Assembly (NCBI RefSeq): GCF_001038505.1
Contig: NZ_LDPY01000006.1
Location: 1 to 64,000 of the forward strand
Length of the DNA stretch: 64,000 bases
Direction: 5' to 3'
DNA from: Puniceibacterium sp. IMCC21224
GTDB taxonomy: Bacteria > Pseudomonadota > Alphaproteobacteria > Rhodobacterales > Rhodobacteraceae
The translations under genes and the position numbers were made by a program. Below are positions 56,421-64,000 of this stretch, one piece after another; positions within the stretch are counted from its first letter, which is position 1, and each line of letters begins with the position of its first letter. The notes under the pieces were generated by a model. The model was not told the origin of the DNA. It did not search any database and saw only the letters and a list, made by a program, of their open reading frames with translations.

Positions 56421-58712
56421 ATGGCAGATATTCAGGAAACCACCGACGCTCTGGGCAGTCTGGGCACGCAATACATAATTTCACCGGGCGACAGGTTTCT
56501 GGGGGATATCTCGCCCAGCGAAGACCGCGATTTTCTGCGTGCCGATCTGGATCTCGGTTTTGGCTATTTCTTCCGGATGAGTGGCGCAGGCGGGGCAGGC
56601 AGCCTGAACAGTAATTTCCTGAACCTGTTCAACGACGCAGGCGCCTATTTGAAAAATTCCGGAAACAATAACAGCCAGACAGCAATTCTGGACGTGACGC
56701 CGTCAGAGACGCAAACGTATTTCATTGATGCGAACCCCGTAGGCAGCCCCACCGGAAGCTATCAGCTGGAACTGATCCAGGAGATTGCCAACGGGTTGAC
56801 CACCAACGTGATGCTGGGGGGCGGGGAAACGATATTCAGCCAGATTGACTACGATGGGGACCGTGATTTTTTCGAGGTCGAGCTTGAGGTGGGGTCGGGC
56901 TACTTTTTTCGGATGAGCGGCGCAGGCGGGGTTGGCAGCCTGAACAGCAACTTCCTTAATCTTTTTGATGACGCAGGCGCCTATTTGAAAAATTCCGGAA
57001 ACAATAACAGCCAGACAGCGATTCTGGATGTTTCGCCGTCAGAGACGCAGACGTATTTCATTGATGCGAACCCCGTAGGCAGTCCCACTGGCGCATACAA
57101 AATTGAAATGATTGAAGAAATTTCAAATTCCTTGGCCACGGATTCGACCCTTGCAAACGGTCAACTGGTCGAGAGCAGCATTGACTACGACTCTGACCGG
57201 GATTTTTTCGAAATCAGCCTGAATACCGGGGTCAGTTACTTGTTCCAGATGGCTGGTGATGGCGGGGTTAGCAGCCTGAATAACAACTTCCTGAATCTTT
57301 TTGATGGCGCGGGCGCTTTCCTGGATGATTCGGGAAACAACAACCAAACGGTGGCGTCGATTATCTACACGCCCACCGTCGCGGGAACCTATTATTTGGA
57401 TGCCAATCCAGTGGGTAGCCCCACCGGCGACTACAAGATTGGTTATATCGAGGAAGTGTCCAACACCTTTGGCAGCGCCACGGTCGAGCTGAGCACCACA
57501 GCCCCCGTCGTCAGCGAACTGGATTACGAGACGGATATCGACGTGTTCCGCATGACGCTCGAGGCCGGGGCGATTTATACCGTCACGATGGCGGGTGACG
57601 GCGGCCCCGGTGCCATCGGGCGCACCGATATGCGAATCTATGACGGTGACCGCAATCTGCTGCGCGACGTAGACACAAATACATCCTCGAACGACATCAC
57701 CTTTCTGGCCAATGAGGGCGGGCTTTATTACGTTGCCGTTGGGTCGAATTTCAGCGGCACCTACAGCCTAAACCTGACCTCATCCTCGGGCACTGGCGGC
57801 AACGATACGCTGATCGGGACCGATGGCAGCGACACCCTGCTGGGGCTGGGCGGCGATGACCGGCTTGAGGGCGGTGACGGCAATGACCGGCTAGAGGGCG
57901 GTGCTGGCGATGACGGTCTGCTGGGCGGCGATGGCAATGACACGTTGCTGGGCGGTGACGGCGACGACAACATGGCCGCGTCAAGCGGCGATGACAGTCT
58001 GCTGGGCGGCGCGGGCGACGACCAGATGGGCGGCGGTCTTGGGGATGATACGATGGACGGCGGCGCGGATGATGACCGCATGGGCGGTGGTCAGGGCGAT
58101 GACGTGATGTCGGGCGGTGCCGGCGACGATACGGTCAACGGCGGCGCGGGGAATGATGTCCTGGATGGCGGTGCCGGCAATGATGTGATGGGCGCGTCCT
58201 TTGGCAATGACACCGTGACGGGCGGTGATGGCAATGACGACATGGGCGGCGGTGCTGGCCAGGATGTGATCGAGGGCGGTGCCGGCAATGACAGCGCTGG
58301 CGGCGGTGAGGGGAATGATACCATCGACGGCGGCAGCGGCGACGATTTCCTTGCTGGGGGTGGTCGTGACGATGACATCATGGGCGGCACTGGCGATGAT
58401 ACGATCAACGGCGGTGCTGGCAACGATACCATGTCGGGCGGCAGCGGCGCGGACGTCTTTGTGTTCAACGCCTTTGCGGCTGGCGAAGCCGACCTGATCA
58501 CCGATTTCGAGGATGGCAGCGACATGTTCCGCATGTCCGGCGTAACCGGAGAGCCGGGGTCCGGCCTTCAGGGGCGGGTCGACGCGCTGGGGATCACCGA
58601 CGTCACGCTGGACGGGCAGGCGGGGGTCAGCATGAGTTATGATGGCCAGACAATCACTGTTCTGGGGGTTGCCGCTGCGGATCTGGGGCTTGAGGACTTC
58701 AGCTTTTTCTAA
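56421..58712 (+). CDS. RTX protein with four PPC-like N-terminal repeats
   Basis: 763 residues from ATG 56421. Residues 15-455 hold four copies of a beta domain of about 110 residues, each with a D-(R/I)-D-F/V-F core ([44 protein letters not shown]), a middle FLNLF, and an end like [13 protein letters not shown]. These resemble bacterial pre-peptidase C-terminal (PPC) domains. RTX rows follow from about 460 and merge into the terminal module, ending [18 protein letters not shown] and EDFSFF. Copies 1 and 2 are almost identical in DNA. Probably a secreted matrix or adhesion protein. Confidence 0.87.
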   Translation: MADIQETTDALGSLGTQYIISPGDRFLGDISPSEDRDFLRADLDLGFGYFFRMSGAGGAGSLNSNFLNLFNDAGAYLKNSGNNNSQTAILDVTPSETQTYFIDANPVGSPTGSYQLELIQEIANGLTTNVMLGGGETIFSQIDYDGDRDFFEVELEVGSGYFFRMSGAGGVGSLNSNFLNLFDDAGAYLKNSGNNNSQTAILDVSPSETQTYFIDANPVGSPTGAYKIEMIEEISNSLATDSTLANGQLVESSIDYDSDRDFFEISLNTGVSYLFQMAGDGGVSSLNNNFLNLFDGAGAFLDDSGNNNQTVASIIYTPTVAGTYYLDANPVGSPTGDYKIGYIEEVSNTFGSATVELSTTAPVVSELDYETDIDVFRMTLEAGAIYTVTMAGDGGPGAIGRTDMRIYDGDRNLLRDVDTNTSSNDITFLANEGGLYYVAVGSNFSGTYSLNLTSSSGTGGNDTLIGTDGSDTLLGLGGDDRLEGGDGNDRLEGGAGDDGLLGGDGNDTLLGGDGDDNMAASSGDDSLLGGAGDDQMGGGLGDDTMDGGADDDRMGGGQGDDVMSGGAGDDTVNGGAGNDVLDGGAGNDVMGASFGNDTVTGGDGNDDMGGGAGQDVIEGGAGNDSAGGGEGNDTIDGGSGDDFLAGGGRDDDIMGGTGDDTINGGAGNDTMSGGSGADVFVFNAFAAGEADLITDFEDGSDMFRMSGVTGEPGSGLQGRVDALGITDVTLDGQAGVSMSYDGQTITVLGVAAADLGLEDFSFF
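56565..57110 (+). repeat. 336-bp direct repeat coding for PPC-like domains 1 and 2
   Basis: The segment around 56580-56770 recurs 336 bp further on (for example GCCTATTTGAAAAATTCCGG at 56643 and at 56979, with the flanking 50 bases nearly unchanged). The offset equals 112 codons, so the duplication is in frame. Copies 3 and 4 are more diverged. Confidence 0.85.
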
Positions 58713-58722
58713 GGGGGCAGGC

Positions 58723-59562
58723 CTATCCGGCCCGCTTTGGAGGGGGCACCAGAGACTGACTGAGCAGCGCCTGCATCCGGTCGCGCAGGGTTGGGCGTAA
58801 CCCCTCCGGCGCGGTCGGATAGCCAAAGGTGTCAAAATCGCCGCCATAGATCCTGCGGATCCGGTGCAGGGTCTGCGGGCGGATGAAGTTACGGTAGCCA
58901 AAGGCGTGATCCGCCACATGGCGTGCCTCGACCTGACCCAGATACCCCTTGTGCCCGCGCTCGGTGACTTTGGTGCGGTTCATCGTGCGGGGCTGGAATT
59001 GCAGATCCAACTCAGCCGCCAGCGCGGTCATCTCTGAGTCAAAGTTTTCCAGATGCAGGATGTGGTCATACCGGAACCCCGGCATTCCGACCATAAAGGG
59101 CGGGATCTGCGTATCCCAATGGCCGTTGATCGGCTGGCGCGGCTGCGGTCGGGTGGCGTGCAGGTGCGCCACTGTGTCGAGGAACTGTTCAAAGCTCATT
59201 ATATTGTTCTGCGTCTGCGCCCCGTGCAGATCGCAGAAACTATCGTGCAGCGCCTGGGCAAACACCTCTAGATCGGCGCGGACCCGCAGTTTTTTGCCGT
59301 TATAGAGACAGAATTTGTTGAAATAGGCGCTGATCACCCGGGTTGCCGGATGGCGCACCAGAATGACCGATCGATAGCCGCGCTGCCGGATTGCCGCCAG
59401 ACAGATTTGGTGCGGCTGACTTTGAGTGTGAAAGAACTTCTTCTGTTCCGGGCGTTCGGGGATGTTCTCGGCCAGGATGTTGAACAGCGTGGTGCAGGCC
59501 GCCTTTTGCGACCAGAAGAACACGGTTTTGCGTGTGTCGTCGATATAGCCGCGCCAGCCCAT
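58723..59562 (-). CDS. Sulfotransferase family 2 protein
   Basis: 279 residues from ATG 59562. TVFFWSQKAACTTLFNIL (about 13-30) is the 5'-phosphosulfate loop, and RSVILVRHPATRVISAYFNKF (about 63-83) carries the Arg and Ser that bind the 3'-phosphate, as in carbohydrate sulfotransferases. Near the middle, HWDTQIPPF and the ILHLENFDSEM segment fit the substrate side. It lies in the gap between the last RTX gene and a divergent second sulfotransferase. The longer frame to 59853 overlaps that gene and is rejected. PAPS would have to come from chromosomal genes. Confidence 0.85.
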   Translation of the reverse strand: MGWRGYIDDTRKTVFFWSQKAACTTLFNILAENIPERPEQKKFFHTQSQPHQICLAAIRQRGYRSVILVRHPATRVISAYFNKFCLYNGKKLRVRADLEVFAQALHDSFCDLHGAQTQNNIMSFEQFLDTVAHLHATRPQPRQPINGHWDTQIPPFMVGMPGFRYDHILHLENFDSEMTALAAELDLQFQPRTMNRTKVTERGHKGYLGQVEARHVADHAFGYRNFIRPQTLHRIRRIYGGDFDTFGYPTAPEGLRPTLRDRMQALLSQSLVPPPKRAG

Positions 59563-59717
59563 GCCCGTTTGTTTCCGCTTGCCCGTTTCTGCGCGTCCAG
59601 CATAGGGCCGCGGGCGGGCCTTGGCCAGCGATGGCACGGCAGATGCGGGGTGTTTGTGGCTTGCCTGTGGCGCAGGGGGATGCGACACCATCCGGGCATC
59701 AAGGGGCGCACAAACGC

Positions 59718-60758
59718 ATGAGCAGAACGGTTTTCTTGCATATCGGCATGCCGAAATGCGCCACGACCACCATCCAGGATTATCTGAAGGACAACACCGA
59801 CGCCCTGCGCACGGCGGGGCTGCATTACGGTTTTCACCCCGACGACACGACAACGGATCAGGGCAATTGTGCCCTGTTGGTGGCCGCGCTGTACGGCGAA
59901 AAATTTGACCGGGTCGAGGTGTTGCTGGATCATCTTCTGGACGGTGACGGCGATGTCATCCTGTCGAGCGAGCTGTTCATCGGTCTGGGGCGCAGTCTGC
60001 TGGGGCAGCGTCTGATCCAGAGCATCCGCAGCCGTGGCTTTGATGTGCGGATTATCTGCTACATGCGGCGTCAGGATCTGTGGATCGAATCCGACTATAA
60101 ACAGCATATCAAGGGCGGCGGCCCCTGGCTGGACGATATCCAGACGCTGATGGACTTCCGCGCTGAGAAAAAGGTGCTGAACTATACCTGGGCGCTCAAG
60201 ACCTGGGCCCGCTACATTGATGAATCCGCGATTATCGTCGAGCCGCTGGTGCCCGGCCGACCCGAGGATGCTGCGGTGCGCCGCTTCCTGATCCATGTGG
60301 GCGCCACAGCGCTGGCGGCGGGGCCGATCACGGTGACCTCAAGCAATGTCAGCCCGCCCACTGGGCTGATCGAACCGGCGCGGTTTCTGAAACGGGCGTG
60401 GCTGCATCGGGGGTTGTCGCTTGAGGCGGCGACTGTCCGGATTCATGAATTTTTCGACACCGCGCCCGGCGTGATCGAGGTGCCGCAGCGCCGCTTTCTG
60501 CTGCCGCATCGCAAGCGGGCCCGGCTGGTGCGCATCCATGCACGGATCAATGCCGCTCTGGCGCAGGATTTTCTGGGCGGGCAGGCGCCCTTTGAAGATG
60601 TGGTGCAGGAGGATGCCGCCAGCGAAGTGGATCTGGCCCAGGAGGCGGGCGATCTGCTGGCGCAGTACCTGTTGGCAACCGAGGCGCCGTCGCGCTACCG
60701 CGACCTTCTGCAAAGCGGTTTGCGCCGGGTGTCGCGCAGCCTGCCGCGCCGCAGCTGA
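59718..60758 (+). CDS. Sulfotransferase-like protein
   Basis: 346 residues from ATG 59718. TVFLHIGMPKCATTTIQDYL (about 4-23) is a textbook PAPS 5'-phosphosulfate loop (K-x-A-T-T-T). VILSSELFIGL (about 80-90) and VRIICYMRRQDLWIESDYKQH (about 113-133) correspond to the second and third core strands, with the Arg and Ser of the 3'-phosphate site. The C-terminal 120 residues are helical and unassigned. It diverges from the other sulfotransferase and converges on kpsM, with 23 bases between the stops. Probably sulfates a glycan. Confidence 0.83.
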   Translation: MSRTVFLHIGMPKCATTTIQDYLKDNTDALRTAGLHYGFHPDDTTTDQGNCALLVAALYGEKFDRVEVLLDHLLDGDGDVILSSELFIGLGRSLLGQRLIQSIRSRGFDVRIICYMRRQDLWIESDYKQHIKGGGPWLDDIQTLMDFRAEKKVLNYTWALKTWARYIDESAIIVEPLVPGRPEDAAVRRFLIHVGATALAAGPITVTSSNVSPPTGLIEPARFLKRAWLHRGLSLEAATVRIHEFFDTAPGVIEVPQRRFLLPHRKRARLVRIHARINAALAQDFLGGQAPFEDVVQEDAASEVDLAQEAGDLLAQYLLATEAPSRYRDLLQSGLRRVSRSLPRRS

Positions 60759-60781
60759 GCAGAGCTGTCGCGGCGCAGGGA

Positions 60782-61615
60782 TCACATATTGATAATGTCG
60801 CGGTGATAGCGGCGCAGCAGCATCAGGCCAAGCGCCAGAACCGCCCCCGACACCGTAAACACAAACAGCGGTGACACATAAGACGCGTCATAGGTGGCAT
60901 AGATCCCCGCGCGGGTCTGACCCACCACATGCACCAGCGGGTTCCACCACAGCCAGTCCTGATAGGGCTGTGGTACGGTGTCAAACGTGAAGAAAATGCA
61001 CGAGATCAGGAACAGCGGCCGGTTCAGGATCGCCCAGGATCGTTCCCACAGCGGATAAACCGACAGCAGATAGCAGTTCAGCGTGCCGATTGATATCGCC
61101 AGACTGAACGCCATGGCATAGCCTAGGGCGATACTGGGCAAGTTCAGAATCACATTAAGGTCAAAGGCCTGGATGATCCCGGCGAACAGGATTGTGGAAA
61201 TCAGGATCTGGGTAATCACGTTCAGCAGCACCCGCGCGATCAGCGCATCGACAAAAGTCACACCGGGATAGAACAGCAGCGGCTTGGAAAACCGCACTGC
61301 CACCGACACCTTGCCATGCAGGTCCATATAGGCACTGAACGGCAGGATGCCCGAGGCAAAGAACAGCGCAAAATTGGTACCAATGCTGGGAGAGCGGAAT
61401 CCAAAGGCGAACAAAAAGCTCATCAATGCGATCCCGGCCACTGGTTCGAGGATGGCCCAGAGATACCCCATGAACGACCGCCCGTAGGTGGTGGACATCT
61501 CGCGCAGCATCAGGGCGACGATCACCCGCAACGTCACGAAATGCCGCGGCGGGCGGGCCGCGCGGTTGGGCAAGGGGGGGGGGGCACTCAGGTCGGTCAT
61601 CACGATGACTGGCAT
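60782..61615 (-). CDS. kpsM: Capsule polysaccharide ABC exporter, permease (KpsM-like)
   Basis: 277 residues of the ABC-2 permease type, with six hydrophobic segments (for example LWAILEPVAGIALMSFLFAF, VITQILISTILFAGII, AFSLAISIGTLNCYLL and a last one at VFTVSGAVLALGLMLL). REMSTTYGRSFMGYLWAILEP (about 38-58) is the conserved entry region of KpsM and Wzm proteins. With KpsT it moves polysaccharide across the inner membrane. The start at 61615 has GGAAGG close before it; a second ATG at 61600 is possible. An 11-base C run interrupts the codons for Ala-Pro-Pro-Pro just after the start. It is divergent from kpsE. Confidence 0.92.
   Translation of the reverse strand: MPVIVMTDLSAPPPLPNRAARPPRHFVTLRVIVALMLREMSTTYGRSFMGYLWAILEPVAGIALMSFLFAFGFRSPSIGTNFALFFASGILPFSAYMDLHGKVSVAVRFSKPLLFYPGVTFVDALIARVLLNVITQILISTILFAGIIQAFDLNVILNLPSIALGYAMAFSLAISIGTLNCYLLSVYPLWERSWAILNRPLFLISCIFFTFDTVPQPYQDWLWWNPLVHVVGQTRAGIYATYDASYVSPLFVFTVSGAVLALGLMLLRRYHRDIINM
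61574..61584 (-). repeat. Poly-C tract of 11 bases within the kpsM start region
   Basis: The plus strand shows 11 consecutive G residues (61574-61584), so kpsM carries 11 consecutive C residues in codons 11-14 counted from ATG 61615, inside the open frame. Gain or loss of one base would shift the frame and end translation early. This is the longest homopolymer I see in the window. Confidence 0.95.
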
Positions 61616-61661
61616 AGCGCCTTCCGGTTTGCTAGGACAGCCCTAACGCAGACCCATCTGC

Positions 61662-63050
61662 GTGGTAGTGTCGGAGAGTTCTGAGTTGGAAGACGCAAAG
61701 CAGGTTCAGCAGGCCGCCCCGGGCGCTGCTTCGACGACATCACCCGCCGAGAAGGCCGCGGCACCTGCGCCCAAGCCGGGTCCCGCGCCCGCGCAACCCG
61801 GAGCGGCAGCGGCCAAACCCGCCGCAGGCAAGCCTGCCCAGCCGGCGGCCGCCAAACCTGCCCCGCCCGCTCCGACTGCTGCGAAACCGGCAAGTCTGCC
61901 GCCACCCGCACCCTATGCGACCCCGCGCAAACGGCACTGGATGTTGCTGCTGGTCTTTGTGATCTGGGTGCTGGCACCGATGGCCGGGGTCGGCTGGTAT
62001 CTCTACACGGTGGCCAAAGATCAATATGCCAGCCATGTCGGTTTTTCGGTACGCACCGAGGAAATCGGCTCGGCGATCGAGCTGCTGGGCGGCATCACCC
62101 AACTGTCGGGGTCCAGCTCCTCCGATACCGATATTCTGTTCGAATTCATCCAGAGCCAGCAGATGGTTCGCGCTATCAACGCCGAACTGGATCTTGCCGC
62201 GATCTACAGCGCGCCTGAGGATCCGTATTTCGGTCTTGGGGATGACACGCGGATCGAGGCGCTGGCCGAGTACTGGCAGCGCATGGTCAAGGTGTTCTAC
62301 GACCGTTCCAGCGGGCTGATCGAGGTGCGGGTTGTGGCCTTTGACCCGGTCAATGCACAAAAGATCGCGCGGGCGATCTTTGCCACCAGCAGCGCGATGA
62401 TCAACCAGCTCTCGACCATCGCGCGCTCTGACGCCACCCGCTATGCCGAAGAAGAGCTGGAGCGCGCCCAGGAGCGGCTCAAGGCGACGCGCCAGGCCAC
62501 CACGGCGTTTCGCAACCGCACTGGCATCATCGACCCGCAGGCCGACATCCAGGGCCAGATGGGTGTGGTCAACGCCTTGCAAAGCCAGCTTGCCGAGGCG
62601 CTGGTGTCGCGTCAGACCCTGCTGGACAGCGCCACCAGCGCCAGTGATCCGCGGGTGACGCAACTGGATGGCCGCATCGAGGCGATCCGCAAGCAGATCA
62701 CCGCCGAGCGCAGCCAGTTTGGCGGTGCCAGCGGACCCGCGCCCGGAGAAGCGGTCGGGGATGGCACAAGCGAGTCGGCCTATTCCACCCTGCTAGAGGA
62801 ATACGAGTCGCTGGAAGTGGACCGTGAGTTCGCTGAAAAAAGCTTTTTGTCGTCGCTGGCCGCACGGGATGCCGCGGTGGCCGAAGCACAGCGGCAGTTG
62901 CGCTATCTGGCCAGTTATATCGACCCGACTTTGGCTGAAACCCCGGAATATCCGCGCCGGATCGAGCTGCTGCTGATTATCGGCGGCATCCTGTTCCTGA
63001 CCTGGTGCGTTGGCGCGATGATCTATTATTCGCTGCGCGACCGGCGGTGA
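61662..63050 (+). CDS. kpsE: Capsule polysaccharide export inner-membrane protein (KpsE-like)
   Basis: Up to 462 residues. The first 85 residues are Ala, Pro and Lys rich (PAQPGAAAAKPAAGKPAQP), an unusual cytoplasmic tail. One membrane helix at about 92-115 (WMLLLVFVIWVLAPMAGVGWYL) and another at about 434-458 (ELLLIIGGILFLTWCVGAMIYY) flank a periplasmic region with a long coiled coil (about 265-400), the Wzz/KpsE plan of the polysaccharide co-polymerase and export-linker family. It connects KpsMT to the outer-membrane exporter. The start is uncertain: GTG 61662 or TTG 61686, which has GGAG 9 bases before it. Divergent from kpsM, 52 bases before kpsT. Confidence 0.9.
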   Translation: MVVSESSELEDAKQVQQAAPGAASTTSPAEKAAAPAPKPGPAPAQPGAAAAKPAAGKPAQPAAAKPAPPAPTAAKPASLPPPAPYATPRKRHWMLLLVFVIWVLAPMAGVGWYLYTVAKDQYASHVGFSVRTEEIGSAIELLGGITQLSGSSSSDTDILFEFIQSQQMVRAINAELDLAAIYSAPEDPYFGLGDDTRIEALAEYWQRMVKVFYDRSSGLIEVRVVAFDPVNAQKIARAIFATSSAMINQLSTIARSDATRYAEEELERAQERLKATRQATTAFRNRTGIIDPQADIQGQMGVVNALQSQLAEALVSRQTLLDSATSASDPRVTQLDGRIEAIRKQITAERSQFGGASGPAPGEAVGDGTSESAYSTLLEEYESLEVDREFAEKSFLSSLAARDAAVAEAQRQLRYLASYIDPTLAETPEYPRRIELLLIIGGILFLTWCVGAMIYYSLRDRR

Positions 63051-63102
63051 GGACAGCCATGGTAACGGCAACGGCGGCGGGTCACAAAACGGATTTGGGC
63101 AG

Positions 63103-63765
63103 ATGATCGAGTTGCGCAACGTCAACAAGACGTATGTGATGGACGGCCGCCGCAAGGTGGTCGCCGACAACCTCAACGTCATCTTTCCAACCAGGACCGC
63201 CGTGGCGGTGCTGGGACGCAACGGCGCAGGAAAATCCAGTCTGCTGCGCATGCTGTCGGGAGCGATGGAGCCTGACAGCGGCGAAATCATCCGCACTGGC
63301 ACGATCTCATGGCCGGTGGGGTTTGCAGGCAGTTTTCATCCGGATCTGACCGGCTTGCAGAACACCCGCTTTATTGCGCGGGTCTATGGCGTGGATTCCG
63401 ACGCGCTGGTGGAATTTGTCGCCGACTTTGCCGAGCTGGGCCAGCATTTCAACCTGCCGGTGCGGACCTATTCCTCGGGAATGAAATCGCGGCTGGCTTT
63501 TGGCGTGTCGATGGGGATCCCGTTCGATACCTATCTGGTGGACGAGGTGACGGCGGTGGGCGACGCGTCGTTTCGGCACAAGAGCGAGGCCCTGTTTGCC
63601 GCCCGCATGAAAAACAGCGCCGCCGTGATGGTGACCCACGCCCTGGGACAGGTCAAACGCCTGTGCAAACACGCCTCGGTGCTCGAAGAGGGCATCCTGC
63701 ATTACTATGGCACCGACCTCGACGGCGCGATCGAGCATCATACAGAGCTGATGAAGGTGCGCTGA
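63103..63765 (+). CDS. kpsT: Capsule polysaccharide ABC exporter, ATP-binding protein (KpsT-like)
   Basis: 220 residues, a complete small ABC ATPase. Walker A is GRNGAGKSS (about 38-46); the signature is YSSGMKSRLAFG and Walker B is TYLVDEVTAVGD, both as in KpsT and Wzt-type proteins. VTHALGQVKRLCKHASVLEEG holds the switch histidine. It lacks the C-terminal carbohydrate-binding extension of Wzt, which fits the group 2 or 3 capsule type. Powers the KpsM permease; same direction as kpsE. Confidence 0.94.
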   Translation: MIELRNVNKTYVMDGRRKVVADNLNVIFPTRTAVAVLGRNGAGKSSLLRMLSGAMEPDSGEIIRTGTISWPVGFAGSFHPDLTGLQNTRFIARVYGVDSDALVEFVADFAELGQHFNLPVRTYSSGMKSRLAFGVSMGIPFDTYLVDEVTAVGDASFRHKSEALFAARMKNSAAVMVTHALGQVKRLCKHASVLEEGILHYYGTDLDGAIEHHTELMKVR

Positions 63766-63923
63766 GGGGGGCGCGCCATGAATGCGCCGAAACCTTGGGT
63801 CGTTTGTCCATGCAAGGTCTGTCGTGGCTTACTTATCGCTAACCTGCTGACGTCGTTGCGACGCCTCAAACGGACACAAACTAGGGCTTTGGCCCTGGCT
63901 CCTTCGGTAAATATCTCGGTTTT
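63766..63923. other. Right-end region downstream of kpsT, no secure gene
   Basis: A 62-codon open frame starts at ATG 63778 behind a GAGGGGGG stretch (MNAPKPWVVCPCKVCRG). It matches nothing I know; its codon choice after about 63830 looks unlike the neighbours, so it could be the start of a gene cut by an insertion. A short dyad AGGGC-TTTG-GCCCT (about 63882-63895) lies in the middle and may belong to a terminator for the minus-strand gene that ends at 63924. Confidence 0.25.
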
Positions 63924-64000
63924 TTATACGGTGCAGGCGACCTGTTCCGGCAGGCGGTTGTCGTAGCCGAAGGTTTCGAGCAGGGCCTGGTTCTGCGGCG
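63924..64000 (-). CDS. C-terminal end of an unidentified protein, truncated by the window edge
   Basis: On the minus strand the last 77 bases read in frame as PQNQALLETFGYDNRLPEQVACTV followed by TAA (63924-63926). The frame is open to the window edge and the codon usage resembles neighbouring genes. The 24 residues visible are too few to assign a family. It points towards kpsT. Confidence 0.45.
   Translation of the reverse strand, partial: PQNQALLETFGYDNRLPEQVACTV

Noticed and set aside
59563..59853. N-terminal extension of the minus-strand sulfotransferase
   Set aside because: It would overlap the start of the divergent sulfotransferase, and the added residues are Arg, Cys and Pro-rich with no family match.
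63060..63107. A short frame between kpsE and kpsT as a possible leader peptide
   Set aside because: About 15 codons, no regulatory hairpin or codon pattern to support a leader.

Overview
The window looks like a large piece of an alphaproteobacterial plasmid, most probably from a roseobacter-group member of the Rhodobacterales. The DNA is visibly GC-rich, genes often overlap by 4 bases, and a replication and partition module lies near the middle. That module has a RepA-type (RPA family) initiator, an origin with three 17-bp iterons spaced exactly 22 bp apart and a perfect DnaA box, and divergent parA and parB. RepA-type roseobacter plasmids with an rmlACBD rhamnose operon are known as polysaccharide and attachment ('biofilm') plasmids, and this gene content fits that picture. 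Placing it in that group is an inference.

Layout. 1-430: remains of an IS30-type transposase joined to a tyrosine recombinase. 546-6255: dTDP-rhamnose genes (rmlA, C, B, D) with a GT2 and a GT10 glycosyltransferase. 6308-8449: cysH and sqdB, a sulfite and UDP-sulfoquinovose pair. 8993-18172: an epimerase, a giant three-domain glycosyltransferase, two coiled-coil proteins (one with a 108-bp tandem repeat) and a sulfotransferase. 18235-28855, minus strand: a second giant glycosyltransferase, manC, an SGNH hydrolase, a DUF1796-like protein, GDP-fucose synthase, an AGE-family isomerase and gmd. 28994-33674: two more glycosyltransferases, a small coiled-coil protein and a DUF2793 protein. 33772-37768: repA, origin, parA, parB. 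37860-40492: kdsD, kdsB, kdsA for CMP-KDO and KDO-8-phosphate. 41163-58712: six tandem RTX proteins, one of them a serralysin-type metalloprotease. 58723-60758: two sulfotransferases. 60782-63765: kpsM, kpsE, kpsT, a capsule ABC exporter. The last 240 bases hold an unidentified partial gene on the minus strand.

How it fits together. The window encodes precursors for rhamnose, fucose, KDO and sulfoquinovose, six glycosyltransferases, three sulfotransferases, a possible acyl-hydrolase and a KpsMTE exporter. The simplest reading is a KDO-anchored, fucosylated, sulfonated or sulfated capsule or exopolysaccharide, accompanied by large secreted calcium-binding RTX proteins that could form or bind the extracellular matrix. 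Not seen here: the type I secretion apparatus for the RTX proteins, KpsC/KpsS/KpsD, KdsC and the PAPS-synthesis genes. These would have to be elsewhere in the genome.

The most interesting signals are: (a) a cysH-sqdB pair that could feed sulfite straight into sugar sulfonation away from any sulfolipid gene; (b) a terminal 20-row RTX module in all six paralogues in which every second row ends in a small residue, so that one face of the beta-roll should be smooth; (c) an 11-base poly-C tract inside the start of kpsM, a possible phase switch; (d) the near-identical 108-bp coiled-coil repeat; (e) two abutting perfect palindromes behind kdsA.
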